The translations under genes were made by a program, and so were the position numbers. From Pseudomonadota bacterium (GTDB lineage: Bacteria > Pseudomonadota > Gammaproteobacteria > Xanthomonadales > Xanthomonadaceae), in the NCBI GenBank assembly GCA_023395465.1, contig JAEWZE010000107.1, forward strand, positions 1 through 44,752: a stretch of DNA of 44,752 nt. The letters run 5' to 3'. Of this stretch, positions 1 through 6,706 are shown piece by piece. Position 1 is the first letter of the stretch. Every line of letters begins with the position of its first letter. A model generated the notes under the pieces. It ran no database searches, had not been told where the DNA came from, and saw only the letters and a list, made by a program, of their open reading frames with translations.

Positions 1-704
1 AACTAGGGGATTAAGACGAGGCGTCACGGGACAGTTCGAGTTCGGTGGCGGGCCAAGGGTTGCCCCGCGAACTAGGGGATTAAGACCGGTACGATCACCG
101 GCGGTAACACCAACTCGTCCGGCCAAGGGTTGCCCCGCGAACTAGGGGATTAAGACTGCTGCAGTTCCTCGAGCAGGGCGTTCTTCACCGGCCAAGGGTT
201 GCCCCGCGAACTAGGGGATTAAGACATCGCGTCTTCCAGGGCCAGGGCGAGGGTGTCGGGGCCAAGGGTTGCCCCGCGAACTAGGGGATTAAGACCGTTC
301 CAGCCAATCTGCTCATCCACCGTGATCGAGGCCAAGGGTTGCCCCGCGAACTAGGGGATTAAGACCGGGCGCAGGCGTCGTAGTGGGGGCAGGTCAGGGG
401 CCAAGGGTTGCCCCGCGAACTAGGGGATTAAGACCAGTGGCCTTGGCTGCGTCCTTGGCAGCATCGCTGGCCAAGGGTTGCCCCGCGAACTAGGGGATTA
501 AGACCGTCTGGCCCATATTCGGGAACACGCGCTGGCCCTGGCCAAGGGTTGCCCCGCGAACTAGGGGATTAAGACTTAGAGTTGACCTTCAGGAAGATCT
601 CATCCTGACGGCCAAGGGTTGCCCCGCGAACTAGGGGATTAAGACACTGCTGATAGAGGGCAGCGAAGGCCGGGTCGCGGGCCAAGGGTTGCCCCGCGAA
701 CTAG
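1..704 (+). CRISPR. CRISPR array, distal end, 36-bp repeats
   Basis: Nine complete, apparently identical 36-bp repeats lie at 51-86, 121-156, 190-225, 260-295, 330-365, 399-434, 469-504, 540-575 and 610-645. A partial repeat (last 17 bp) sits at 1-17, and an eleventh repeat is broken at 704 by an insertion sequence. Each repeat starts GGCCAAGGGTTGCC and ends CTAGGGGATTAAGAC. The ten spacers are 33-35 bp and all different. The repeat ends in ATTAAGAC, which resembles the ATTGAAAC-type crRNA 5' tag, and the rightmost repeat is degenerate. Both suggest transcription left to right, with the leader outside the window on the left. No type is certain from the repeat alone; the neighbouring csx1 and csx16 suggest type III. 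Confidence 0.98.
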
Positions 705-720
705 GGAAGGTCTGATCAAA
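705..720 (+). repeat. Left terminal inverted repeat of the IS5-family element
   Basis: Sixteen bases matching the reverse complement of 1841-1856 at 13 positions. It lies next to the CTAG target sequence of the broken CRISPR repeat and defines the left boundary of the element. Confidence 0.85.
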
Positions 721-829
721 GCGCCCTGAAGCTTGGATTTCAGCGTCGAGCGCTCGATCGACCTCGATTTGATCAAAATTGCGCCATTTCTGGCGGCTTT
801 CGACGGGTTTCCCCGTCCACCAGACGGAT

Positions 830-1798
830 TTACCCCGACGGCTGCAGCAAACGTCGCCGCGCCATCCACAGGTTCGACAGCGCGAACAACGTCAGCACCT
901 GCGCCGTGTTCTTCGCCAGGCCGCGGTAACGCACCTTGGTGTAGCCGAACTGACGCTTCACCACCCGGAACGGGTGCTCCACCTTCGCCCGAATGCTGGC
1001 CTTGAAGTGCTCCCAGCGTTCGGCGTACTTGCGCTCGCGCGTGTTCTTCATCGAACGGAGCTTCGACGGCTTCTCGGCAATCCAGAACGCAGCCTCCACG
1101 CCTTGCAACTCCTCGCGATTGTCCGCACCGGTGTAGCCGCTGTCGCCTGTAATCGTGTCTTCCTTGCCGTGCAGCAGCTTGTGCACCTGCGTCACGTCGT
1201 TCACGTTCGCCGCCGTGCATTCCACGTGGTGCACCAGGCCCGACTCTTCGTCCACGCCAATGTGCGCCTTCATCCCGAAGTGCCACTGGTTGCCCTTCTT
1301 CGTCTGGTGCATCTCCGGGTCACGCTCGCCGTCCTTGTTCTTCGTCGAGCTGGGCGCCGCGATGATCGTGGCATCCACGATCGTCCCTGCTCTCAGGCTC
1401 TGGCCCTTGCGTGCCAGGTGCCCGTTCACCCGCTCCAGGATCTGCGGCGCCAGATCATGCGTTTCCAGCAGCCGTCGGAAATTGAGGATCGTGGTCTCGT
1501 CGGGAATGTTGTCCAGTCCACCCAGGCGGGCGAAGCGGCGCATCACCGGCATCTCGTACAGCGCCTCTTCCGTGCCCGGATCGCTCAGCGCGTACCACTG
1601 CTGCAGGAAGTGGATCCGCAGCATCGTCGCCAGCGGATACGGCTGCCGGCCGCGCTGGCCCAGCTTCGGGTAGTGCGGCGCGATCAACGCCAGTAGCGCG
1701 GTCCACGGCACCACCTGCTCCATCTCCGCCAGGAACACCTCGCGCCGCGTCTTCTTGCGCTTGCCCGTGTGTTCCGCGTCCCCGAAGCTCAGCTGCAT
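830..1798 (-). CDS. IS5-family DDE transposase
   Basis: This 322-residue protein has the size and layout of IS5-group transposases. An N-terminal DNA-binding part (RQPYPLATMLRIHFLQQW) is followed by the DDE catalytic core. Visible acidic motifs are TIVDATIIAAPSSTKNK for the first Asp, ITGDSGYTGAD for the second, and RAKVEHPFRVVKRQFG for the Glu (Y/R-REK-like signature). It would cut and paste the 705-1856 element with YTAR target preference. The frame is complete, with ATG at 1798 and TAA at 830. It sits inside the inverted repeats with about 58 bp from its start to the right end. Several long opposite-strand frames across it are shadows. Confidence 0.95.
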   Translation of the reverse strand: MQLSFGDAEHTGKRKKTRREVFLAEMEQVVPWTALLALIAPHYPKLGQRGRQPYPLATMLRIHFLQQWYALSDPGTEEALYEMPVMRRFARLGGLDNIPDETTILNFRRLLETHDLAPQILERVNGHLARKGQSLRAGTIVDATIIAAPSSTKNKDGERDPEMHQTKKGNQWHFGMKAHIGVDEESGLVHHVECTAANVNDVTQVHKLLHGKEDTITGDSGYTGADNREELQGVEAAFWIAEKPSKLRSMKNTRERKYAERWEHFKASIRAKVEHPFRVVKRQFGYTKVRYRGLAKNTAQVLTLFALSNLWMARRRLLQPSG

Positions 1799-1840
1799 CG
1801 TCGTTATCCGTCGAACCTTGCGCTACTGTCGCTCAAGAGA

Positions 1841-1856
1841 TTTGTTCAGAGCATCC
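1841..1856 (-). repeat. Right terminal inverted repeat of the IS5-family element
   Basis: Partner of 705-720 (13 of 16 bases match). It is followed directly by TTAG, the right copy of the presumed target duplication. Confidence 0.85.
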
Positions 1857-1871
1857 TTAGGTGATTAACAC
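1857..1871 (+). repeat. Displaced 3' remnant of the terminal CRISPR repeat
   Basis: TTAG plus the eleven bases GTGATTAACAC match the last 15 bases of the CRISPR repeat (CTAGGGGATTAAGAC) at 12 positions. With the 25-bp fragment at 680-704, and counting CTAG/TTAG once, they reconstitute a repeat of exactly 36 bp. Two of the last eleven positions are substituted, as is common in a leader-distal terminal repeat. No spacer follows, so the array ended here before the insertion. Confidence 0.85.
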
Positions 1872-1931
1872 TTGTTGGGGGCCAGTTTGCGAGCTTCCTG
1901 GATCGGCCCAAGGACTCCCGGAACCAAGGGG

Positions 1932-2351
1932 TCAAGGCGGCGCGCCGAGCATGACCATTTCTCCGATTCCGCTCATCTGGATGGATTCGCGGCAGGATGT
2001 ATCCGGGTTGCCGCTGACCTTCCAGCGTGCCACTTCTCCGGGAATCCGGTCCCGGTACTCCAGCATTGCCGGCAGGCTGAAGTTGATGATCCCGGCGGGC
2101 TGGCAGGCCTTGCCCCAGGTCCGGATCGCGAAGGGGCCACGCAAGCCGTAGACCACAACGTCGCTGGCGGACGGACCTGCGTAGCGTCGCAGCTGCCGGA
2201 GCAGCTCCATCACTTCGGCCGTGGTTCCGCGGTACAGGTACAGGGACTCCAGCAGCATGCTGGCGTTCCGCTTGAGGTGCCGGTGCACGCGTTGGCCGTG
2301 GCGCGCGCCGGCAACGTCGTAGCTGACCACATACCAGCTCTGCTCAGGCAT
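1932..2351 (-). CDS. Second Cas2-like protein, long form
   Basis: The protein is 139 residues from the ATG at 2351. Its N-terminus (SWYVVSYDVAGARHGQRVHRHLKRN) fits the Cas2 ferredoxin-like fold: a first beta strand ending in YDV with the conserved Asp, then a basic helix. A later strand (SDVVVYGLRGP) also fits. Cas2 dimers act as the scaffold of the Cas1-Cas2 spacer integrase. It is longer than the usual 85-100 residues, with an extra tail of about 40 residues. The start overlaps the end of cas1 by 8 bp, so the two are probably translationally coupled. It is the third gene of a cas2-cas1-cas2 operon that runs towards the array. It could instead be a structural partner that has lost nuclease function; the sequence cannot decide. 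Confidence 0.8.
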   Translation of the reverse strand: MPEQSWYVVSYDVAGARHGQRVHRHLKRNASMLLESLYLYRGTTAEVMELLRQLRRYAGPSASDVVVYGLRGPFAIRTWGKACQPAGIINFSLPAMLEYRDRIPGEVARWKVSGNPDTSCRESIQMSGIGEMVMLGAPP

Positions 2352-3288
2352 CGTCGGGTTCCGATCGCGTGTGTTCGCATGCGGCAAGCGAATCAAGATG
2401 GGCGGAAAGCCGGCGCGCATAGTGCCGCAGGCGCCGCGTCCACTGTGGCAGCACCGCATGCCATTCGTGGTAATAGACGCTGCGCCCGGCCTTGCCCAGC
2501 AGGCATTGCCCGTCGCGCGTCGAGAAATGGCGCCTGTCCAGGCAGCCGCTGCAAAACAGCTCCACCACCCATTTCTCGATCCGTGGACGAAGCGGTTCGA
2601 TCAGGTCGCAGGCCAGCGAATGGCGCCCCGGCGCCAGTGCGTGGTACACGCCGAGCCACGGATCCAGGCCGCTCCGCATGCATTGGCGTATGGCCTCGTG
2701 ATAGGCCAGGCCATAGCTGAGCGAAAGCACGGCGTTGACCGGATCCGGCGGCGGCCGCCTGCGGCGCTGTTCGAATCCCAGCCGTGGCGGAAGCAGGCCT
2801 CGCCAGTGGGCGAAAACGTTCCGCTGGGCAATGCCCTCGAAGCCGCGCAGGCTGTCCATGTTCTGCGCTCCGCGCGCAAGCACCATCAGGCGGCGCAAGC
2901 TGTCCACCATGACGGGCTGGTTTCGGCCCACGGCCCGGATCGATGCGAGCAGCTTCAGGGCCACCAGCCTGCGTGCGAGTTCCATCCTTGCAGGCGTGGC
3001 CTGTTGCGTCTGGTACTGGATCACCCTCCGCCCGGCCTGCTTGGCATGTGCCGCATGCACGGCAAAACTCCGTTCGCTGGAGCGCGAGTTCAGTGCGATG
3101 AAATCGATGCCGAAGCGCTGGAACTGGCCGATCACGCGGGTGCCAAGCACCACGTTGTGCATGCAGACCACGCGTTCGAGTCCCCGCATCGGCACGCTGC
3201 GGGCACCCACCGATTCATGACGGACGATCAGGCAATCGTTACCGTAATCGAGCTCGACTCCGCGACGGTCGATGAGGAGTGAAGACAT
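2344..3288 (-). CDS. cas1: Cas1 CRISPR integrase
   Basis: Cas1 is the metal-dependent integrase that inserts new spacers at the leader end of the array. The 314-residue protein shows an N-terminal beta domain and a helical catalytic domain with the expected residues: Glu151 in GFEGIAQRNVF, His216 in GLDPWLGVYH, and Asp228/Glu231 in SLACDLIEPLRPRI. I chose the ATG at 3288, which begins MSSLLIDRRG, the normal Cas1 N-terminus. The open frame extends 30 codons further upstream but would overlap the preceding cas2. The upstream cas2 ends 7 bp before it, and the downstream cas2-like gene overlaps its end by 8 bp. The three genes form one adaptation operon converging on the array. Confidence 0.97.
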   Translation of the reverse strand: MSSLLIDRRGVELDYGNDCLIVRHESVGARSVPMRGLERVVCMHNVVLGTRVIGQFQRFGIDFIALNSRSSERSFAVHAAHAKQAGRRVIQYQTQQATPARMELARRLVALKLLASIRAVGRNQPVMVDSLRRLMVLARGAQNMDSLRGFEGIAQRNVFAHWRGLLPPRLGFEQRRRRPPPDPVNAVLSLSYGLAYHEAIRQCMRSGLDPWLGVYHALAPGRHSLACDLIEPLRPRIEKWVVELFCSGCLDRRHFSTRDGQCLLGKAGRSVYYHEWHAVLPQWTRRLRHYARRLSAHLDSLAACEHTRSEPDDA

Positions 3289-3295
3289 CCGGGCA

Positions 3296-3568
3296 TCAAT
3301 CCAGGAAGAACACACCGTCAAGGCTGCGGGCACACGACACGCCCAGGCCGGCACCTCTTGCCGCTGGCTGCGCCGCAACCAGGGTCAAGCCGTCTTCCTC
3401 GGGTACCAGGCCCCTGGCCAGGTGCCGGAACAGCTGGATCGCCTCGTGCGACGGGATGTCGCAGACAAAGAACGATTGCTGCCAGCAGCCGGTCACGGCG
3501 CGCAGCTGCTTCATTGCCGCTGCACGGCGCCGGTCGAGGCTGATGTCGTATCCGATCAGGTAGGGCAT
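3296..3568 (-). CDS. cas2: Cas2, canonical-length form
   Basis: A 90-residue Cas2-family protein from the ATG at 3568, which has GGGGA upstream at suitable spacing. The N-terminus MPYLIGYDISLDRRRAAAM has the YDI Asp motif and following basic helix typical of Cas2, and the strand QQSFFVCDI is the second hallmark. It would dimerise and hold two Cas1 dimers in the spacer-integration complex. It is the first gene of the operon, 7 bp before cas1. The operon also contains a second Cas2-like protein on the other side of cas1, which is unusual; the two are clearly different in sequence and so are not a recent duplication. Confidence 0.9.
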   Translation of the reverse strand: MPYLIGYDISLDRRRAAAMKQLRAVTGCWQQSFFVCDIPSHEAIQLFRHLARGLVPEEDGLTLVAAQPAARGAGLGVSCARSLDGVFFLD

Positions 3569-3714
3569 GGGTATCCCCGCGATGGCGGCTGCGGCCGCGA
3601 AGGATTGCACCATGCGCCCGGCAGGATGGCCGGATCGCGTCGCAAGATTGCCGCCGGGATGGATGGCGTCGCGGAACTGAAACTGGCGCTACACCTCCAG
3701 CAGCGCACCAGCAG
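3569..3714. promoter_or_regulatory. Divergent promoter region of the cas2-cas1-cas2 operon and darTG
   Basis: These 146 bp separate the start of the adaptation operon (minus strand) from darT (plus strand). Promoters for both must lie here or overlap the genes. I see no convincing -35/-10 pair or operator palindrome by eye, so the call rests on gene arrangement only. Confidence 0.4.
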
Positions 3715-4293
3715 ATGTCCGTCGCCCTGTACAACAAGGCCTACCACTTCACCCATGTGGACAATCTGCGCATGATCGCGCGGCACGGCCTGTTGTCGCA
3801 TACCAACGTCAATGCCGGCGGTATCGCCCGTCGCGACATCTCCGACCATGAGGTGCAGCAGAAGCGCGCCCGGCCGGAGCCGGTTTATGCGCGACCGATC
3901 CACGACTACGTTCCGATGTACCTGAATCCGCGCAACCCGATGCTTTACAAGCTGCGTCGGCTTGCCGACCAGCTGGTCATGCTGGCCATCGACATTTCCG
4001 ACTTCCTTCCCGTGCCGGTGCTGTTCACCGACGGCAATGCGGCCTGCCGCGCGACCTGCTTCGGCCGAGGGCTGGACACGGTCATTCCGTCCGACGAGAT
4101 CCTGCGTTCGGAGTACTGGAGCGGCTTCGACGAAGGAACGCGCCGCCGCTGCGCCGAGTTCCTGGTGCCCGACCGCATTCCCGTATCCTTGATTTCGTCG
4201 GTGTATGCCCGCAATGGTCGCGTCAAGACCATTGCCGACGACCTCTTCCCGACCCGCTGCGTGGTCGAACCGGACCTGTATTTCCGCAAATGA
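3715..4293 (+). CDS. darT: DarT-like DNA ADP-ribosyltransferase toxin
   Basis: DarT enzymes use NAD+ to attach ADP-ribose to bases of single-stranded DNA, blocking replication; several act as anti-phage toxins. The 192-residue protein matches the compact DarT fold. The start (LYNKAYHFTHVDNLRMIARHG) resembles the family's H-x-D-N-L segment. A central SDFLPVPVLFTDGNAA stretch and the C-terminal RRRCAEFLVPDRIPVSLI carry the presumed catalytic Glu148. Its stop overlaps the start of darG by ATGA, the usual toxin-antitoxin coupling. It lies between the adaptation genes and csx1, so it is embedded in the CRISPR block. Family identity is firm; which base it modifies is not known from sequence. Confidence 0.9.
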   Translation: MSVALYNKAYHFTHVDNLRMIARHGLLSHTNVNAGGIARRDISDHEVQQKRARPEPVYARPIHDYVPMYLNPRNPMLYKLRRLADQLVMLAIDISDFLPVPVLFTDGNAACRATCFGRGLDTVIPSDEILRSEYWSGFDEGTRRRCAEFLVPDRIPVSLISSVYARNGRVKTIADDLFPTRCVVEPDLYFRK

Positions 4294-4979
4294 GCCAGAT
4301 CAGAGTCATTACCGGGAATATCTTCACGTCCAGCTGCCAGACGATCGTCAACACGATCAACTGCGAAGGCGTGATGGGCGCGGGGCTTGCACTCGAGTGC
4401 AGGCTTCGCTATCCGAAGATGTTCGAACAGTACGCGCGCCTTTGCGCGGACGGGCAGATCGATATCGGCAAGCTGTGGCTGTTCCGGGATGCTTCGCGAT
4501 GGATCCTCAATTTCCCGACCAAGAAGCAGTGGCGCCAGCCATCCCACATCTCGTACCTGAAGCTGGGCCTGCAGAAGTTCATGCAGACCTATCGTGAGAA
4601 AAGCATCGAGTCGGTGGCCTTTCCCCTGCTTGGTGCCCAGCATGGTGGCTTGGATCCTGCGCGGGCATTGGAGCTGATGCAGGGATACCTGGCGTCCTGC
4701 ACCATTCCCGTCGAGATCTACCGCTACGACCCGACCGCAGCCGACGATGTCTATGACCGGTTCAAGGCCCTGTTGGCATCGTCCACCGACGAGCAGATCA
4801 GGAATGCAACCGGCCTGACCGGGCACCGGATAGGCCTGATCCGCACGGCGATCGCGTCTCCGCGGGTTCGGCAGCTGAACCAGCTTGCCCAGGTGCGCGG
4901 GATTGGGGACAAGACGCTGGAGTGCGCCTTCTCCCTGACCCGGATGGCGTCGGTGCCCGGGCAGGTGAGTTTGCTGTAG
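4290..4979 (+). CDS. darG: DarG-like macrodomain antitoxin
   Basis: DarG removes ADP-ribose from DNA with its macrodomain and, in studied members, also binds DarT through its C-terminus. The 229-residue protein opens with the macrodomain: ITGNIFTSSCQTIVNTINCEGVMGAGLALECR contains the catalytic N-x-x-N-C-x-G-V-M-G-x-G-x-A loop, and FPLLGAQHGGLD follows later. The C-terminal 75 residues include a helix-hairpin-helix-like stretch (QLAQVRGIGDKTLECAF). It is shorter than the longest DarG proteins. It overlaps darT by 4 bp and ends 15 bp before the convergent csx1. Confidence 0.92.
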   Translation: MSQIRVITGNIFTSSCQTIVNTINCEGVMGAGLALECRLRYPKMFEQYARLCADGQIDIGKLWLFRDASRWILNFPTKKQWRQPSHISYLKLGLQKFMQTYREKSIESVAFPLLGAQHGGLDPARALELMQGYLASCTIPVEIYRYDPTAADDVYDRFKALLASSTDEQIRNATGLTGHRIGLIRTAIASPRVRQLNQLAQVRGIGDKTLECAFSLTRMASVPGQVSLL

Positions 4980-4994
4980 AGGCCCCGGCGGTCT

Positions 4995-6251
4995 TCAGCC
5001 TTGCTGCTTCAACATCTGTTTCAGATCGGTCATGGCCTGCTTCAAGATGCCGCGCAGTTGATCCCGGTTGCCGATGGCTTTGGCCAATTTGACCTTCTTG
5101 CCGTCAATCAGACCGTTAGCCCAGTCAGGAGGAGGTGTCCCGTGCGCGAGCGCGTTTCTGATTCCATGCAGCGCCTTCAGCGAGCCCAGGCCGCCCGGCT
5201 TTGATTCTTCAAATTCCGTCCTGGCCTCATCGCGTTCCTTGTAGATCCACGGATCGCGTTTCTGGTTCCAGGCCAGTCCTGCGTGGAATCCTTCCAGTGC
5301 AAGAACTGCCGCTCGAATGAAGTCATCGCGATCCATCGAGCGCTCAGCAAGTCGGAAGTGCATGTCTTGCGGGGTCTGGAGCCTGATCCAGTCCATGTGT
5401 TCAAGCAGCTGCTGCTGGAACAGGCCGCTGGCGCCGGGCATATCCACGCCGAGTGCCTCGCGTACCGTGAACAGCCTCTTTCGCGCATCGCGAAGGTTGA
5501 AGTTGAGTTCCAGAAATGCCGCTTCGCTCAGGCATTCGGCCTTGTCCGCCGCCATCCCATCCTGTTTGAGCAGCGGTGCGAAGACGCCGTAGTTGCCGCT
5601 GGCATCAAAGCGATTGAGGGCGTCGACCCATTGTTGGATCCTGAGCAGGCCGTCGAGCCGGACTGCGGGGGCAATGCCATTCTGGCGCATCTCGAACGCG
5701 CCGTACCAGACCGAATCTACCCGGACTCCCTGGACCATCCGCTCCAGCGCAAGCGCGGACAGGAAGCCGAGCATGCCCAGGTGCCGATAACCATGGGTGA
5801 CATCGATCGAGGCGCTTTCGCAGCCGCGGACGCTTTCGGCGATGATTTCCAGCACCTGTTTCTGGCTGGCCTCATCGACCCCTGCCGGCACCAGGCGCAG
5901 CTCCACTTCGATGCCAAGCCCGTGGGCCACCAGGTTCGAGGCACGATCAAGCAGGTCCTGCGAAACCGTGGATGCATCCACGGCCTCCATGAGCCCCATC
6001 CGCAGGTCTTCGCTGGAGGGATCGGCCGCGCTGTCCTGGGCCAGTGCGGCGTCAACGAGGACGTCCCACATGCTCGAAGGCGTGCCCAGGATGACGATGA
6101 GCCCTGGTTGGATAGCCTCCGCCAGCTTCAGGCCGAAGAACGCGCCGTCGCGGATGGTCCCGTCCGGGAATCGATAGCTCACTTCCTCATAGCGACTGAG
6201 CCCGCCTTCCACTACACGTCCCTTGCCCAGCAACGTCACCAGAGCATGCAT
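4995..6251 (-). CDS. csx1: Csx1-type CARF-HEPN ribonuclease, DxTHG family
   Basis: This is a type III CRISPR ancillary effector. The N-terminal CARF part, predicted to sense cyclic oligoadenylate made by Cas10, has the strand LIVILGTPSSMWDVL (56-65) and the DxTHG signature SIDVTHGYRHLG (Asp150, His153). The C-terminal HEPN ribonuclease domain carries the RxxxxH motif (Arg365-NALA-His370). On binding its signal it would cut RNA non-specifically, causing dormancy or abortive infection. I chose the ATG at 6251 because AGGGAG lies 6 bases upstream; the open frame runs back to 6341. The protein is then 418 residues. It converges on darG and diverges from csx16. No cas10 is in the window, so its signal source must lie elsewhere. 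Confidence 0.93.
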   Translation of the reverse strand: MHALVTLLGKGRVVEGGLSRYEEVSYRFPDGTIRDGAFFGLKLAEAIQPGLIVILGTPSSMWDVLVDAALAQDSAADPSSEDLRMGLMEAVDASTVSQDLLDRASNLVAHGLGIEVELRLVPAGVDEASQKQVLEIIAESVRGCESASIDVTHGYRHLGMLGFLSALALERMVQGVRVDSVWYGAFEMRQNGIAPAVRLDGLLRIQQWVDALNRFDASGNYGVFAPLLKQDGMAADKAECLSEAAFLELNFNLRDARKRLFTVREALGVDMPGASGLFQQQLLEHMDWIRLQTPQDMHFRLAERSMDRDDFIRAAVLALEGFHAGLAWNQKRDPWIYKERDEARTEFEESKPGGLGSLKALHGIRNALAHGTPPPDWANGLIDGKKVKLAKAIGNRDQLRGILKQAMTDLKQMLKQQG

Positions 6252-6358
6252 GTCCATCTCCCTGTTGGATTGGGGCATTGTAAGTGGCTCCAGGAGGCAG
6301 CCCGGCACGCAATCTAGCCACCCAGCTGCATGGCGGGGCACAGGCGAGAATTGGCCGC
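6252..6358. promoter_or_regulatory. Divergent intergenic region csx1 / csx16
   Basis: These 107 bp lie between the starts of csx1 (minus) and csx16 (plus). Control of both genes from one region would let effector and putative signal-degrading enzyme be expressed together. The Shine-Dalgarno AGGGAG for csx1 is at its left end. No clear operator or promoter boxes were recognised. Confidence 0.4.
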
Positions 6359-6706
6359 ATGCAGGTTGCCTCTTCGCAATTGCCCCGGTGCTACCTGGTC
6401 ACACGCCATCCCGGCGCGATCAAGTGGCTGGAACACAAGGGAATCCGGGCCGAATGCGTGGAGCACTTCGACCCTGCCGTTCTTCGTCCCGGCGATGTCG
6501 TAATCGGGATCCTGCCGGTGCATCTCGTCGCCGAAGCGTGCAAGCGGGGAGCCAGCTATCTGCATCTGGCCGTGGACGTTCCGCGGCAGATGCGGGGCAA
6601 GGAGATTCCGGCCGATATGCTGGATCGATTCAATGCACGGCTGGTTTCCTACCAGTGCAGCGAATCGGACATCAATGATCCGCACTTCGCCGGGGCGTTC
6701 AGCTGA
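6359..6706 (+). CDS. csx16: Csx16, CRISPR type III accessory protein, proposed ring nuclease
   Basis: The 115-residue protein matches the Csx16 family closely along its length. Visible marks are CYLVTRHPGAIKWLEHKGI near the start, LRPGDVVIGILPVHLVAEAC in the middle, and LAVDVPRQMRGKEIPADML towards the end. The family occurs with type III systems and has been proposed to degrade cyclic oligoadenylate, switching off CARF effectors. It sits divergent from csx1, which supports that pairing. I chose the ATG at 6359 because it precedes the conserved block by few residues; a GTG at 6284 would add 25 unlike residues. Its 3' end overlaps the convergent GNAT-like gene by 8 bp. Confidence 0.88.
   Translation: MQVASSQLPRCYLVTRHPGAIKWLEHKGIRAECVEHFDPAVLRPGDVVIGILPVHLVAEACKRGASYLHLAVDVPRQMRGKEIPADMLDRFNARLVSYQCSESDINDPHFAGAFS

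Larger units (their letters stand above)
705..1856 (-). mobile_element. IS5-family insertion sequence inside the last CRISPR repeat
   Basis: The element is 1,152 bp and carries one transposase gene on the minus strand. Its ends are 16-bp imperfect inverted repeats (705-720 and 1841-1856, 13 of 16 matching), beginning GGAAGGTCTGATC and GGATGCTCTGAAC when read inwards. The flanks are CTAG (701-704) on the left and TTAG (1857-1860) on the right. This fits the 4-bp YTAR target duplication of the IS5 subgroup, with one substitution. The left flank is the first 25 bp of a CRISPR repeat and the right flank continues with 11 bp matching the rest of that repeat at 9 positions. I read this as insertion into the terminal repeat. 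The transposase frame is intact, so the element may still be active. Confidence 0.93.

Noticed and set aside
733..1696. Plus-strand frames inside the insertion sequence
   Set aside because: They are shadows of the transposase gene on the other strand, whose conserved motifs are clear.
1872..1931. CRISPR leader between the array and cas2
   Set aside because: Only 60 bp, not AT-rich, and next to the degenerate terminal repeat. The leader is more likely at the left end of the array.
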